A stretch of DNA of 64,000 bases. Origin: SIG440 sp045648175 (lineage in GTDB: Bacteria; Bacillota; Clostridia; Monoglobales; Monoglobaceae). Positions 44,104 to 52,179 of this stretch are shown here, piece by piece; position 1 is the stretch's first letter, and every line of letters starts with the position of its first letter. A program made the position numbers and the translations under genes. The notes beneath the pieces were generated by a model. It was not told where the DNA came from. It saw only the letters and a program-made list of their open reading frames with translations, and did no database searches. The stretch covers positions 1 through 64,000 of the forward strand of contig JAZRNN010000030.1 of the NCBI GenBank assembly GCA_045648175.1, written 5' to 3'.

Positions 44104-45486
44104 TTATGCAAGACCCATAACTTTGAGTGCAACGTATATCGCAAACAGAATAACCGAAACCCACATAACACCACTGATTTCTTTAGCCTTGCCAGTAGCA
44201 AGCTTAAGAACAACCCAAGCAAGCATACCAAACATAATTCCGTTAGCAATCGAATATGTAAAGGGCATCATAATGATTGCAAGAAATCCGCCGATTGCAT
44301 CAGCAATGTCACTGTCAAAGTCCATTTCCTTAACTGCCGAAAGCATCAGTAAGCCAACAAACAGCATCGCAGGTGCAGTCGCAAAACCTGGAATAGCAAG
44401 GAATATTGGTGCAAGAGGAATAGCAATGAGGAACAGAACACCTGTTGTCAAAGCAGTAAGACCTGTTCTGCCGCCTGCCGAAACACCCGCACTTGACTCA
44501 ACATAACTGGTAACAGTTGAAGTGCCGAGACACGCACCTGCAACTGTACCGACAGCATCAGCCATCAAAGCACCGCTTGCCTTGGGGAGGTTTCCGTCCT
44601 TGTCAAGAAGATTACCCTTTTGAGCAACACCAATAAGAGTACCAACTGTATCAAAAATATCGGTATAAAGGAATGTAAACATAACGATTACAAAGCCTAT
44701 AAAATTGTCTTTGACAAAACCAAAGTCAAACTGGAAAAGAGCCGGAGCAGCAAAGTTTGCCTTTATAGCGTCCCATGAAAGCGAAGGAATCAGTGAATAA
44801 ACACCGTTTTCAACGTCTACAACATACCAACCGCAAAGTTCTGCAACAATACCAAGTACCCATGTTGCCAGGATGCCAAGCAGGATATCTCCCTTAACCT
44901 TGTAGTGATGCAGAATACCGATAATAACAAGACCGATAATTGCAAGAGAAACCTGCGGTGTGCCAAGACTACCAAGACCTACCAAGGTAGAATCGTTGTT
45001 AACAACTACACCTGCATTGATAAGTGCAATGATTGCAATAAACAAACCAATACCTGCAGTAATGCCAAGTTTTAAGTTCTTGGGAATTTTATTAACTAAA
45101 GCTTCTCTGAACTTAAAAACTGAAAGAACCATAAAGATGATACCTTCAAACAGGATAGAGGTAAGTGCTACCTTATAAGAATAGCCCATTGTAAGACAAA
45201 CCGTGTAGGTAAAAAATGCATTAAGACCCATACCTGAAGCCAATGCTACGGGATAGTTGGCAAAAAACGCCATACAAATAGTAGCAATCGCTGCAGACAA
45301 AGCTGTTGCCATAAATATAGCCGGTGCACCGGGGCCATCGGGGATAATTCCCAACATTCCGGGATTAACTGCAAGAATATACGCCATTGCAAGGAATGTT
45401 GTGACACCTGCAATAATTTCGGTGCGGACATTTGTTCCGCGTTCTTTAAGTTTAAACAGTTTTTCTAATGTGTTCATATAATTCAC
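44104..45486 (-). CDS. NCS2 family purine permease (PbuG/AzgA-like)
   Basis: 460 residues with 12-14 hydrophobic segments. Family motifs include TFLAMAYILAVNP near residue 29, SGMGLNAFFTYTV near 79, GTLIGVA near 280 and GTSTVTSYVESSAGVSAGGRTG near 320 (split here as GTSTVTSYVE and SSAGVSAGGRTG). AzgA-type members import adenine, guanine or hypoxanthine with protons. A sigma-A promoter precedes it; no purine riboswitch is visible in the leader. The phosphoribosyltransferase gene follows after 84 nt that hold a GC-rich hairpin. Confidence 0.93.
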   Translation of the reverse strand: MNYMNTLEKLFKLKERGTNVRTEIIAGVTTFLAMAYILAVNPGMLGIIPDGPGAPAIFMATALSAAIATICMAFFANYPVALASGMGLNAFFTYTVCLTMGYSYKVALTSILFEGIIFMVLSVFKFREALVNKIPKNLKLGITAGIGLFIAIIALINAGVVVNNDSTLVGLGSLGTPQVSLAIIGLVIIGILHHYKVKGDILLGILATWVLGIVAELCGWYVVDVENGVYSLIPSLSWDAIKANFAAPALFQFDFGFVKDNFIGFVIVMFTFLYTDIFDTVGTLIGVAQKGNLLDKDGNLPKASGALMADAVGTVAGACLGTSTVTSYVESSAGVSAGGRTGLTALTTGVLFLIAIPLAPIFLAIPGFATAPAMLFVGLLMLSAVKEMDFDSDIADAIGGFLAIIMMPFTYSIANGIMFGMLAWVVLKLATGKAKEISGVMWVSVILFAIYVALKVMGLA

Positions 45487-45512
45487 TCCTCAATAAAAAA
45501 ATCATCTTTTTT

Positions 45513-45541
45513 ATTTTATAATATTTTCGCTGACTTTTCAA
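45513..45541 (-). promoter_or_regulatory. Sigma-A-type promoter of the purine permease gene
   Basis: On the minus strand TTGAAA (45536-45541), a 17-nt spacer and TAAAAT (45513-45518). The untranslated leader is only about 20 nt, too short for a purine riboswitch. Confidence 0.75.
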
Positions 45542-45656
45542 TATCTTTACTAAATTTTCATTATTTTGGCGTTTTAAATAACAAAATACACTATCATTTG
45601 TCGATTTTGTATATACCAAATACTTCATATAGTGTTTTACGCTTTAACGAAAAAAA

Positions 45657-45677
45657 GATGCGGATTTTATCCGCATC
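45657..45677 (-). terminator. Terminator of gdhA
   Basis: GATGCGGA and TCCGCATC form an 8-bp stem around TTTTA, followed on the minus strand by seven T. It lies 18 nt past the gdhA stop. Confidence 0.92.
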
Positions 45678-45694
45678 CTTTGTAAAAACTGTTT

Positions 45695-47038
45695 TTAGAA
45701 AATACCCTGAGCCATCATAGCATCTGCAACCTTCATAAAGCCTGCAATATTTGCACCTGCAACCAGGTCATAGCCAAGACCGTATTCTTCAGCCGCCTCC
45801 ATTGAAACCTTATGAATGTTAATCATAATACCCTTAAGCTTTTCATCAACTTCCTCTTCTGTCCAGCTGTATCTCATAGAGTTTTGAGCCATCTCAAGTG
45901 ATGAAACTGCTACACCGCCGGCATTAACAGCCTTTGAAGGACCAATAATAGCCTTTGCTTCTTTAAGATATTCCATAGCATCATCTGTTGTGGGCATATT
46001 TGCAACTTCGATATAATACTTTGTACCATTTGCCACAATCTTCTTTGCTTCTTCAAGATTAACTTCGTTCTGTGTTGCACAAGGCATACAAATGTCAACC
46101 TTAACTTCCCAGGGCTTTTTGCCTGCAAAGAACTGACAACCAAACTTATCTGCATAATCCTGAGCACGGTCACGGCCTGAAGCTCTCATTTCAAGGAGAT
46201 ATGCAATCTTTTCTTTTGTTACAACACCGTCTGGATCATAAACATAGCCATCAGGGCCTGAAATTGTAACAACCTTACCGCCAAGGTCTGCAACCTTTTG
46301 GCAAACACCCCATGCAACATTACCAAAGCCTGAAACTGCAACTGTCTTGCCTTCGATTGTGTCGCCAAGATGCTTAAGAACTTCGTTTGCATAATATGTA
46401 GCACCAAAACCTGTAGCTTCAGGTCTGATAAGCGAACCACCGTAAGATAAGCCCTTACCTGTAAGAACACCGTTCTCCCAGCACGCCTTAATTCTCTTGT
46501 ACTGACCAAAGAGGTAACCAATTTCTCTGCCACCTACACCGATATCGCCTGCAGGAACGTCAACGTCGGGACCAATATGTCTGTATAGTTCTGTCATAAA
46601 TGCCTGACAGAATCTCATAATCTCTGCATCGCTCTTGCCTCTGGGGTCGAAGTCACTACCACCCTTACCGCCGCCGATAGGAAGACCTGTAAGGCTGTTT
46701 TTGAAGGTCTGTTCAAAACCAAGAAACTTGATAATACCGATATATACAGAAGGATGGAAACGAAGACCGCCCTTGTAAGGACCAATTGCACCGTTAAACT
46801 GTACACGATAGCCTGTGTTAACATGAACATTACCATTGTCATCTGTCCATGTAACACGGAATGTTATCTGTCTTTCAGGCTCAACCATTCTTTCAAGAAG
46901 AGCTGCCTTTTCATATTCCGGATGTTTTTCGATAACAGGTGCTATGCTTGAAAACACTTCAGTAACTGTCTGAATAAACTCAGGCTCGTTCTGATGTTTT
47001 TTCTTTACATCATCAATAACTCTTTCAACATATGTCAT
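45695..47038 (-). CDS. gdhA: NADP-type glutamate dehydrogenase
   Basis: 447 residues, the length of hexameric GDH. The signatures are GGLRFHPSV near residue 88, LPIGGGKGGSDFDPRGKSD near 116 with the catalytic lysine, and the Rossmann motif VSGFGNVAWG near 234. It links 2-oxoglutarate and ammonium to glutamate. The gene is monocistronic, with its own promoter and terminator. Confidence 0.97.
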   Translation of the reverse strand: MTYVERVIDDVKKKHQNEPEFIQTVTEVFSSIAPVIEKHPEYEKAALLERMVEPERQITFRVTWTDDNGNVHVNTGYRVQFNGAIGPYKGGLRFHPSVYIGIIKFLGFEQTFKNSLTGLPIGGGKGGSDFDPRGKSDAEIMRFCQAFMTELYRHIGPDVDVPAGDIGVGGREIGYLFGQYKRIKACWENGVLTGKGLSYGGSLIRPEATGFGATYYANEVLKHLGDTIEGKTVAVSGFGNVAWGVCQKVADLGGKVVTISGPDGYVYDPDGVVTKEKIAYLLEMRASGRDRAQDYADKFGCQFFAGKKPWEVKVDICMPCATQNEVNLEEAKKIVANGTKYYIEVANMPTTDDAMEYLKEAKAIIGPSKAVNAGGVAVSSLEMAQNSMRYSWTEEEVDEKLKGIMINIHKVSMEAAEEYGLGYDLVAGANIAGFMKVADAMMAQGIF

Positions 47039-47068
47039 AATATTTCCCCCTAAAAAAATAATGGTATA

Positions 47069-47097
47069 ATTTTAACACTTTTTGACACTTTTTGCAA
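47069..47097 (-). promoter_or_regulatory. Sigma-A-type promoter of gdhA
   Basis: On the minus strand TTGCAA (47092-47097), a 17-nt spacer and TAAAAT (47069-47074). The spacer contains the direct repeat AGTGT(C/T)AAA. The rest of the 231-nt gap to the Na/Pi gene holds one weak hairpin and nothing else recognisable. Confidence 0.75.
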
Positions 47098-47237
47098 TAG
47101 TTCTACGAAAATTTTCTTTAATTCTATGCAAATTTTCCAACATTGTTTTATTCATACAATCTCTATATGTAAAATTTCACAATTTTATGTCTGCCCGAGA
47201 GTAATTATAGACATAATTCAAGGAAACTAATTGAATA

Positions 47238-47262
47238 GCGGAGTGCCAACTGCAATCCGCTC
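47238..47262 (-). terminator. Weak hairpin after the Na/Pi cotransporter gene
   Basis: AGCGGA and TCCGCT arms around a 13-nt loop lie 8 nt past the stop. The T-rich side is on the plus strand (CTCTTTTATTTT), so on the minus strand it is a poor terminator. Confidence 0.4.
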
Positions 47263-47269
47263 TTTTATT

Positions 47270-49012
47270 TTATATAACGTATTTTGCCTCAAAATCAGCA
47301 TATTTTGCTTTGAAATCAGGGTCATCTGTTTTCATTGCACGAAGTGATTCGTGAAGATTTAGGTTTTCTGCTTCTGCATCAATTATACAGCCGGCAATGT
47401 TGGAGCAATGGTCGGATGTACGTTCAAGATTGGTAAGTATGTCTGACCATATAAAGCCTGTTTCGATACTGCAGGCACCCTGCTGTAATCTTTTTATGTG
47501 ACCTGTACGCAGTTTTTTCTTCAAAACGTCGATAACCTGTTCAAGTGGTTCGACATTTCGTGCCGAACTGATATCGCTTTGGTCAAACGCCGCCAATGTA
47601 TAATCAAGAATTTCATCAATTGCATTTGAAAGATTATCAAGCTCTGCAACTGCCTCTGCTGAGAAGGTAATATCCTTTTCCTTTAATTCCTCACTTGCCT
47701 TGACAAGACTTACAGCGTGGTCTGAAATACGTTCAAGGTCACCTATGATTTTAAGAAGTGTTGCAGCCTCTGCACTGTCACGGTCGCTTATCTGGTGGGC
47801 ACTTAGCTTTACAAGATATGTGCCGATTATATCTTCATAATGGTCAGTCTGTTCTTCGGCATCTTTAATCTTTTTCGCCATATCAGGAGAATATTCTTTA
47901 AGGCAAACAAGACTGTCTTTAAGAGCAGCAATTGCACCCTTTGCCATATCTACTGAAAGCTCGCGGCATCTTTCTATGGCAATTGAAGGTGTTGCAAGAA
48001 GTCTTTCATCAAGCTCAGTAACTGTATCGGGTATTTTTGCCTCGGGCACAAGAATGTAAGCAATTTTTTCAAGTACGCCTGACATAGGCAGCAAAATCGT
48101 TGTGCAGACAACATTAAATACCGAGTGACATATCGCAATTCCCGCCTGATTGGTTGCCTGATTAAGAATATCAGGAGCAAACGCCGACTTTACAATGCTG
48201 AACACCGCAAGACATACTACTGTACCGATAACATTAAACGAAAGGTGAACAAGAGCAGCACGCTTTGCATTGCGGTTTGTACCGAATGACGAAAGAATTG
48301 CCGTAATACAAGTACCTATGTTCTGACCCATAATAATTGGGGTTGCCGCGCCGTAAGATACAAGACCCGTTGTTGCAAGAGCCTGCAAAATGCCCACCGA
48401 TGCCGAACTTGACTGAATAATTGCAGTAAGAATAGCGCCGGCAAGAACACCCAAAATCGGGTTTTTAAACATCAGGAAAAGCTCTTTAAATCCTTCAACA
48501 TCCTTAAGTCCCGCAACGGCTTCTGACATAATATCCATACCAAACATTAAAACCGCAAAACCAAGTAAAATAGCACCTGTATCTTTTTTCTTGCTGTCCT
48601 TTAAGAACATAAAGAAAATTATACCAATCAATGCAAGTACAGGAGTAAAAGACATAGGCTTTAAAAGCTGTACAAAAAGATTGTCACCATTTATGCCGCC
48701 AAGGCTGAGAATCCATGCTGTCACCGTTGTACCTATGTTGGCACCCATAATTACATTTATCGCCTGCTTAAGAGTCATAAGACCTGAGTTTACAAAACCA
48801 ACTACCATAACCGTGGTAGCCGATGAACTCTGGATTACCGCAGTGACACCAAGACCCGTAAGAAGTCCCGCAATTTTGCCTGTTGTCAGTCTGCTTAGTA
48901 AGGACTGAAGACTGCCACCTGCACGTCTTTCAAGAGCCGAGCCCATAACGTCCATACCAAAGAGAAACAGACACAAGCCGCTGATTAATTCCAATACATT
49001 AAAAATATCCAT
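47270..49012 (-). CDS. Na+/phosphate cotransporter family protein with PhoU domain
   Basis: 580 residues. The N-terminal membrane half (about 1-310) contains the inverted repeat signatures of NptA-type carriers: AVIQSSSATTVMVVGFV near residue 58 and AIIQSSSASVGIL near 198. The C-terminal half (about 340-560) is helical and PhoU-like. It imports phosphate with sodium or balances internal phosphate. A triple Pho-box-like repeat lies upstream and a PhoR/PhoP-like pair is the next upstream operon, so phosphate control is likely. Confidence 0.92.
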   Translation of the reverse strand: MDIFNVLELISGLCLFLFGMDVMGSALERRAGGSLQSLLSRLTTGKIAGLLTGLGVTAVIQSSSATTVMVVGFVNSGLMTLKQAINVIMGANIGTTVTAWILSLGGINGDNLFVQLLKPMSFTPVLALIGIIFFMFLKDSKKKDTGAILLGFAVLMFGMDIMSEAVAGLKDVEGFKELFLMFKNPILGVLAGAILTAIIQSSSASVGILQALATTGLVSYGAATPIIMGQNIGTCITAILSSFGTNRNAKRAALVHLSFNVIGTVVCLAVFSIVKSAFAPDILNQATNQAGIAICHSVFNVVCTTILLPMSGVLEKIAYILVPEAKIPDTVTELDERLLATPSIAIERCRELSVDMAKGAIAALKDSLVCLKEYSPDMAKKIKDAEEQTDHYEDIIGTYLVKLSAHQISDRDSAEAATLLKIIGDLERISDHAVSLVKASEELKEKDITFSAEAVAELDNLSNAIDEILDYTLAAFDQSDISSARNVEPLEQVIDVLKKKLRTGHIKRLQQGACSIETGFIWSDILTNLERTSDHCSNIAGCIIDAEAENLNLHESLRAMKTDDPDFKAKYADFEAKYVI

Positions 49013-49061
49013 CTACTCATCTTCCTCCTATTATATGATGTTACCTTTATTGAACGATTAT

Positions 49062-49091
49062 AATATAGCATAATCTAACAATTCAACTCAA
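49062..49091 (-). promoter_or_regulatory. Putative promoter of the Na/Pi cotransporter
   Basis: On the minus strand TTGAGT (49086-49091), an 18-nt spacer and TATATT (49062-49067). A TATAAT at 49057-49062 is an alternative -10. The -35 is weak, as expected for an activator-dependent promoter. Confidence 0.5.
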
Positions 49092-49107
49092 GTAATATTT
49101 CCAAGGA

Positions 49108-49135
49108 TTAACTCAAGGTTAACATAGACTTAACA
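49108..49135. promoter_or_regulatory. Pho-box-like triple direct repeat
   Basis: TTAACT (49108), TTAACA (49119) and TTAACA (49130) are separated by exactly 5 nt each, giving an 11-bp period. This is the arrangement of Bacillus PhoP boxes (TTAACA repeats at 11 bp). It lies 17 nt upstream of the -35 of the phosphate transporter gene, next to a PhoR/PhoP-like pair. Confidence 0.65.
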
Positions 49136-49137
49136 TA

Positions 49138-49302
49138 AACAAAGCGACTACGCCGTTCGCCGCAGGCGGCGGTCGGGTTAATAACACTTTGTTTGCCCAC
49201 GTGCATTTCGGCAAAGCCGAAAATTTTGCACGGGCAATTCGATTTAAGTTTTTGTTTTATAGGAAATACAACATAAAAGTTGTAATTTCCTATAAAACAA
49301 AA
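49138..49302. repeat. Array of three adjacent inverted repeats
   Basis: Hairpin A at 49138-49193 has outer arms AACAAAG/CTTTGTT and a GC-rich GCCG/CGGC core. Hairpin B at 49195-49235 has GCCC..GTGCA / TGCAC..GGGC with inner TTTCGGC/GCCGAAA. Hairpin C at 49250-49302 has arms of 23 bp, TTTTGTTTTATAGGAAAT-ACAAC paired with GTTGT-A-ATTTCCTATAAAACAAAA, with one bulged base and a 6-nt loop. The array lies between the terminator of the kinase gene and the Pho box, so it need not be transcribed. It accounts for most of the 325-nt gap. Confidence 0.75.
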
Positions 49303-49329
49303 GACCGCCAGAATTTATCCCAAACGGTC
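49303..49329 (-). terminator. Terminator of the PhoP/PhoR operon
   Basis: GACCG and CGGTC arms around a 17-nt loop, followed on the minus strand by TTTTGTTTT, start 9 nt past the kinase stop codon. Confidence 0.65.
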
Positions 49330-49337
49330 ATTTAGTA

Positions 49338-50993
49338 TTATATATTAAATTCAACAGTAACTCTTGTGCCTTTATCCACCGCACTTTCAAGAGTTATTTC
49401 CGCATTATGATATGCCGCACCGTGCTTAACTATGGAAAGTCCCAGTCCGGTACCTCCCACCTGCTTTGAATGACTTTTATCAACCCGATAAAAACGTTCA
49501 AAAACTCTGCTCTGATCTGTATATGGAATCCCTATCCCCGTATCTCTTACGGTAAGATATACCCTTCCGTCATCACATCCGCTGACCACAATATCTACAG
49601 TTCCGTCTTTCTTGTTATATTTTATGGCATTATCACAAAGGTTATATACCATTTCACTGAGAATTTTCCGGGTCCCCGAAATTACTGCGTGCTCTCCAAA
49701 GAGTCTGAGTTCAACCATGCTCCTATCCGCCACCGGCTTAAGTCGGTCAATGATTTCCTCTGACAGTTCATACAAATCTACCTTTTCCATTATCAGCTGA
49801 GCAGACTTTTCATCAAACTCTGACAGCTTTATAATATCTGTCACCAGAGTAATAAGACGCTGAGCCTCGTCATAAATAGAGGTAGAAAAATCCACCACCG
49901 TGCTGTCAGGCGTACCCCCCATCTTCATCATTTCAGCAAAGCCTGATATTGATGTAAGAGGAGTTTTTAACTCATGAGAAACATTTGATGTAAATTCACG
50001 TCTCAGCATCTCGCGCTTTGCGCTCTCGGTGATGTCTATAATCATAATTACCGCACCGATTACTTTTTCACCTTCAAAAACAGGGTTGGCAATTAATCTG
50101 TATTTTTTTGTATCTATATCCAAATCACTTTCTGATCTATTGCCATTCAAGGCTATTTCAACTGCTGCACGGAAATTTTCTGTACGGTTAATCATCAGAA
50201 CATTTTCAACTTTTGAACCGTCGGCTTCAAGAATACTCAATGCAGAATTATTACAGGTAAGTATATTATGGTTTATATCCGTTACAATCAGCCCTTCGCT
50301 CATGTTCTCGCTAATAAGTCTGAATTCCTCCTGTTTTTTCCTTGCCTCCTTTATCTGACTGTCAATTGTTCTCTTCTGTACAGAAATCTTTCTCAGCAAA
50401 GGAGTTAACTCGTCGTAGGTTTCGTTTTTAGTAGGATCGTCAAGGTCAAGGTCATTTATGGGCTTTACAATCGCCTTAGACAACCGATGGGAAAGGAACA
50501 ACGAAATACCCATAACAATGAATATAATCACAATAAGTGGCTGAATCAAACCAAGCAAAATCGCTATCACAGAGTTCTGTTTGGTGGATACTCTCAAAAA
50601 ACTTCCGTCTTCGCGTTTTACCGCATAATATGAAATTTTCTTCATCAATGTATCTGAATATCTTGAGCTTGAACCCCAACCATTCTTTGCTGCCTCGGCA
50701 ATTTCTTCGCGTTCGGTATGGTTATCCAGTTGTGTAGAATCTACTGAGGTGTCGGCAATCACCGTTCCGTCAGGGGCAATAATGGTTATTCTTTTGTCAC
50801 TACCCTTAAAATTGTCAATATAGCCTATCCCTTCACTTTCAATAGCATAGGATATATAATTCACCTCGTTTTTTAACTCGGACATAATCTGCTGCTGGAA
50901 ATATTCAAACAGTATTCCAAAAATTAAAACAAAGCTAACAAGCAAAACAAGCAACGAAGTAAGAAAACTTGAACGAAAAATCTTTTCATTCAC
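49338..50993 (-). CDS. phoR: PhoR-like sensor histidine kinase
   Basis: 551 residues from a GTG that overlaps the response-regulator stop by 8 nt; GGGAGG lies 8 nt upstream. A membrane segment near 10-30, an outside sensor loop and a second membrane segment near 148-168 lead to a HAMP-like stretch. A PAS domain follows (about 225-310: ENMSEGLIVTDINHNIL), then the H box SHELKTPLTSISG near 340, N box NAIKYN, G1 DTGIGIP and G2 GTGLGLSIVKH. The layout matches PhoR. The adjacent phosphate carrier and Pho box support the name, but specificity is inferred. Confidence 0.85.
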   Translation of the reverse strand: MNEKIFRSSFLTSLLVLLVSFVLIFGILFEYFQQQIMSELKNEVNYISYAIESEGIGYIDNFKGSDKRITIIAPDGTVIADTSVDSTQLDNHTEREEIAEAAKNGWGSSSRYSDTLMKKISYYAVKREDGSFLRVSTKQNSVIAILLGLIQPLIVIIFIVMGISLFLSHRLSKAIVKPINDLDLDDPTKNETYDELTPLLRKISVQKRTIDSQIKEARKKQEEFRLISENMSEGLIVTDINHNILTCNNSALSILEADGSKVENVLMINRTENFRAAVEIALNGNRSESDLDIDTKKYRLIANPVFEGEKVIGAVIMIIDITESAKREMLRREFTSNVSHELKTPLTSISGFAEMMKMGGTPDSTVVDFSTSIYDEAQRLITLVTDIIKLSEFDEKSAQLIMEKVDLYELSEEIIDRLKPVADRSMVELRLFGEHAVISGTRKILSEMVYNLCDNAIKYNKKDGTVDIVVSGCDDGRVYLTVRDTGIGIPYTDQSRVFERFYRVDKSHSKQVGGTGLGLSIVKHGAAYHNAEITLESAVDKGTRVTVEFNI

Positions 50994-51663
50994 CAGTGCT
51001 TCCTCCCATCTTATATCCTATATTCTTAACAGTGTGTATAAGCTCGCCCGAACTGCCAAGTTTAACCCTGAGTTTGCGTATATGTACATCCAAGGTTCTT
51101 GATTCGTCATAAAAATCGCCCCAGACCTTTGAAAGCAGCGCTTCACGTTTTACCACATTGCCTTCTGCCTCCAGCAGCAATAATAAAAGCGAAAACTCCT
51201 TAAATGAAAGGTTTATTTCTTCGCCCGAAACCTGAACAATATGCTTATCAGGATTGACATAAAGCTCGCCTATATGATATTCATTTATAGGGTTTGCCTT
51301 CTTATACCTTCTCAGAACCGCACGGATACGTGACACAAGTTCGGTCATACCAAAAGGTTTTGCAATATAATCATCTGCCCCCATATCAAGACCTGTTACT
51401 TTGTCAAATTCGCTGTCTTTTGCAGTAAGCATTATAACAGGAATATCTGTTGTTCTTTCATCTTTTTGGAGTTTTTCAAGAATTTGCAGTCCATCCTCCT
51501 GCGGAAGCATTATGTCAAGCAAAATCAGCTGAGGCAAGGCAATATTCATCTCTGTCCAGAAGACTCTGGGCAAAGCAAAACCTTTTACCTCGTATCCCTC
51601 TTTTGCAAGAGCATAGCAAACCAGTTTGCGGATATTATCATCATCTTCAACAAAATAAATCAT
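50986..51663 (-). CDS. phoP: PhoP/PhoB-like OmpR-family response regulator
   Basis: 225 residues from the ATG at 51663 (AGGAGGTGACACCA upstream); the GTG nine bases earlier overlaps the ribosome-binding site. The receiver domain has VEDDDNIRK, the phosphate-accepting Asp in LLDIMLPQEDG near residue 51, MLTAKD and KPFG. The C-terminal winged helix ends with TLDVHIRKLRVKLG and IGYKM. It would bind the TTAACA repeats upstream of the phosphate carrier gene; this is inference from context. Confidence 0.88.
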   Translation of the reverse strand: MIYFVEDDDNIRKLVCYALAKEGYEVKGFALPRVFWTEMNIALPQLILLDIMLPQEDGLQILEKLQKDERTTDIPVIMLTAKDSEFDKVTGLDMGADDYIAKPFGMTELVSRIRAVLRRYKKANPINEYHIGELYVNPDKHIVQVSGEEINLSFKEFSLLLLLLEAEGNVVKREALLSKVWGDFYDESRTLDVHIRKLRVKLGSSGELIHTVKNIGYKMGGSTGE

Positions 51664-51689
51664 TGGTGTCACCTCCTGATTTCAAGTAT

Positions 51690-51718
51690 ATTATACAATA
51701 TTCTTCTTGAAATTTCAA
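51690..51718 (-). promoter_or_regulatory. Sigma-A-type promoter of phoPR
   Basis: On the minus strand TTGAAA (51713-51718), a 17-nt spacer and TATAAT (51690-51695). No TTAACA repeat is visible here, so autoregulation by a Pho box is not evident. It is divergent from the hydrogenase-maturation promoter. Confidence 0.8.
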
Positions 51719-51755
51719 TCCAAAAATATACATATAATTTTCATACAACTCAATA

Positions 51756-51784
51756 TTGACATATCTCTTTGAATTTGATAAAAT
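51756..51784 (+). promoter_or_regulatory. Sigma-A-type promoter of the hydrogenase-maturation operon
   Basis: TTGACA (51756-51761), a 17-nt spacer and TAAAAT (51779-51784). Predicted start is near 51791, leaving a 140-nt leader before the first gene. Confidence 0.85.
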
Positions 51785-51790
51785 AATAAC

Positions 51791-51912
51791 AGGCAAAGTC
51801 ATTGTCTGATGCTGAAGATAAGGATTATTTCTGCGTCTGGGGCAAAGGTCAGAAAGTTTTGTTTGTATTTTCGTGCACCTTTGCAGCATTGCATTGGTGC
51901 ATTATTTTTTTA
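51791..51912 (+). promoter_or_regulatory. Attenuator-like leader with competing terminator and antiterminator
   Basis: Terminator: TGCACC (51874-51879) pairs with GGTGCA (51896-51901), with an inner TGCA/TGCA stem (51882-51885 and 51890-51893), followed by TTATTTTTTTA. Alternative fold: GCAAAGGT (51842-51849) pairs perfectly with ACCTTTGC (51877-51884), and ATGCT (51819-51823) pairs with AGCAT (51885-51889). The alternative uses the same bases as the terminator arm, so the two are mutually exclusive. The leader has no ORF with a ribosome-binding site and matches no riboswitch family I recognise. Confidence 0.7.
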
Positions 51913-51930
51913 GCGCCAAGAGGTAATTTT

Positions 51931-52176
51931 ATGAATACACGAATTGCAATAATTGGAATAATAGTAGAAAATACCGAATGTGCCGACGACATCAATCAGA
52001 TTCTTCACGAATACGGCAGCTACATTGTTGGCAGAATGGGTATTCCCTATCGCGAAAGAAAGTTATCGGTAATCAGCGTTATCGTTGATGCCTCCACTGA
52101 TATTATCGGTGCACTTTCGGGCAAGCTTGGTATGGTTAAGGGTGTATCGGTAAAAACCGTATATTCCAAGGAGTAG
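51931..52176 (+). CDS. TM1266-type putative iron-only hydrogenase regulator
   Basis: 81 residues from the ATG at 51931 with AGAGGTAATTTT upstream; a longer frame reaching into the leader lacks a start signal. It has the compact ACT-like fold pattern of the TM1266 family: RIAIIGIIVEN at the N-terminus, GRMGIPYRERKLSVISVIVDA in the middle and GVSVKTVYSK at the end. Family members are encoded with [FeFe] hydrogenase maturation genes and are thought to sense a ligand. It is the first gene of the operon, 3 nt before hydE. Confidence 0.85.
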   Translation: MNTRIAIIGIIVENTECADDINQILHEYGSYIVGRMGIPYRERKLSVISVIVDASTDIIGALSGKLGMVKGVSVKTVYSKE

Positions 52177-52179
52177 TTT

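Noticed and set aside
45487..45694. Purine riboswitch before the NCS2 permease
   Set aside because: The expected conserved loop sequences are not present, and the promoter leaves a leader of only about 20 nt.
51802..51930. N-terminal extension of the TM1266-type protein
   Set aside because: The frame is open back to 51802, but it crosses the terminator hairpin and T run; the well-placed AGAGGT before 51931 marks the real start.
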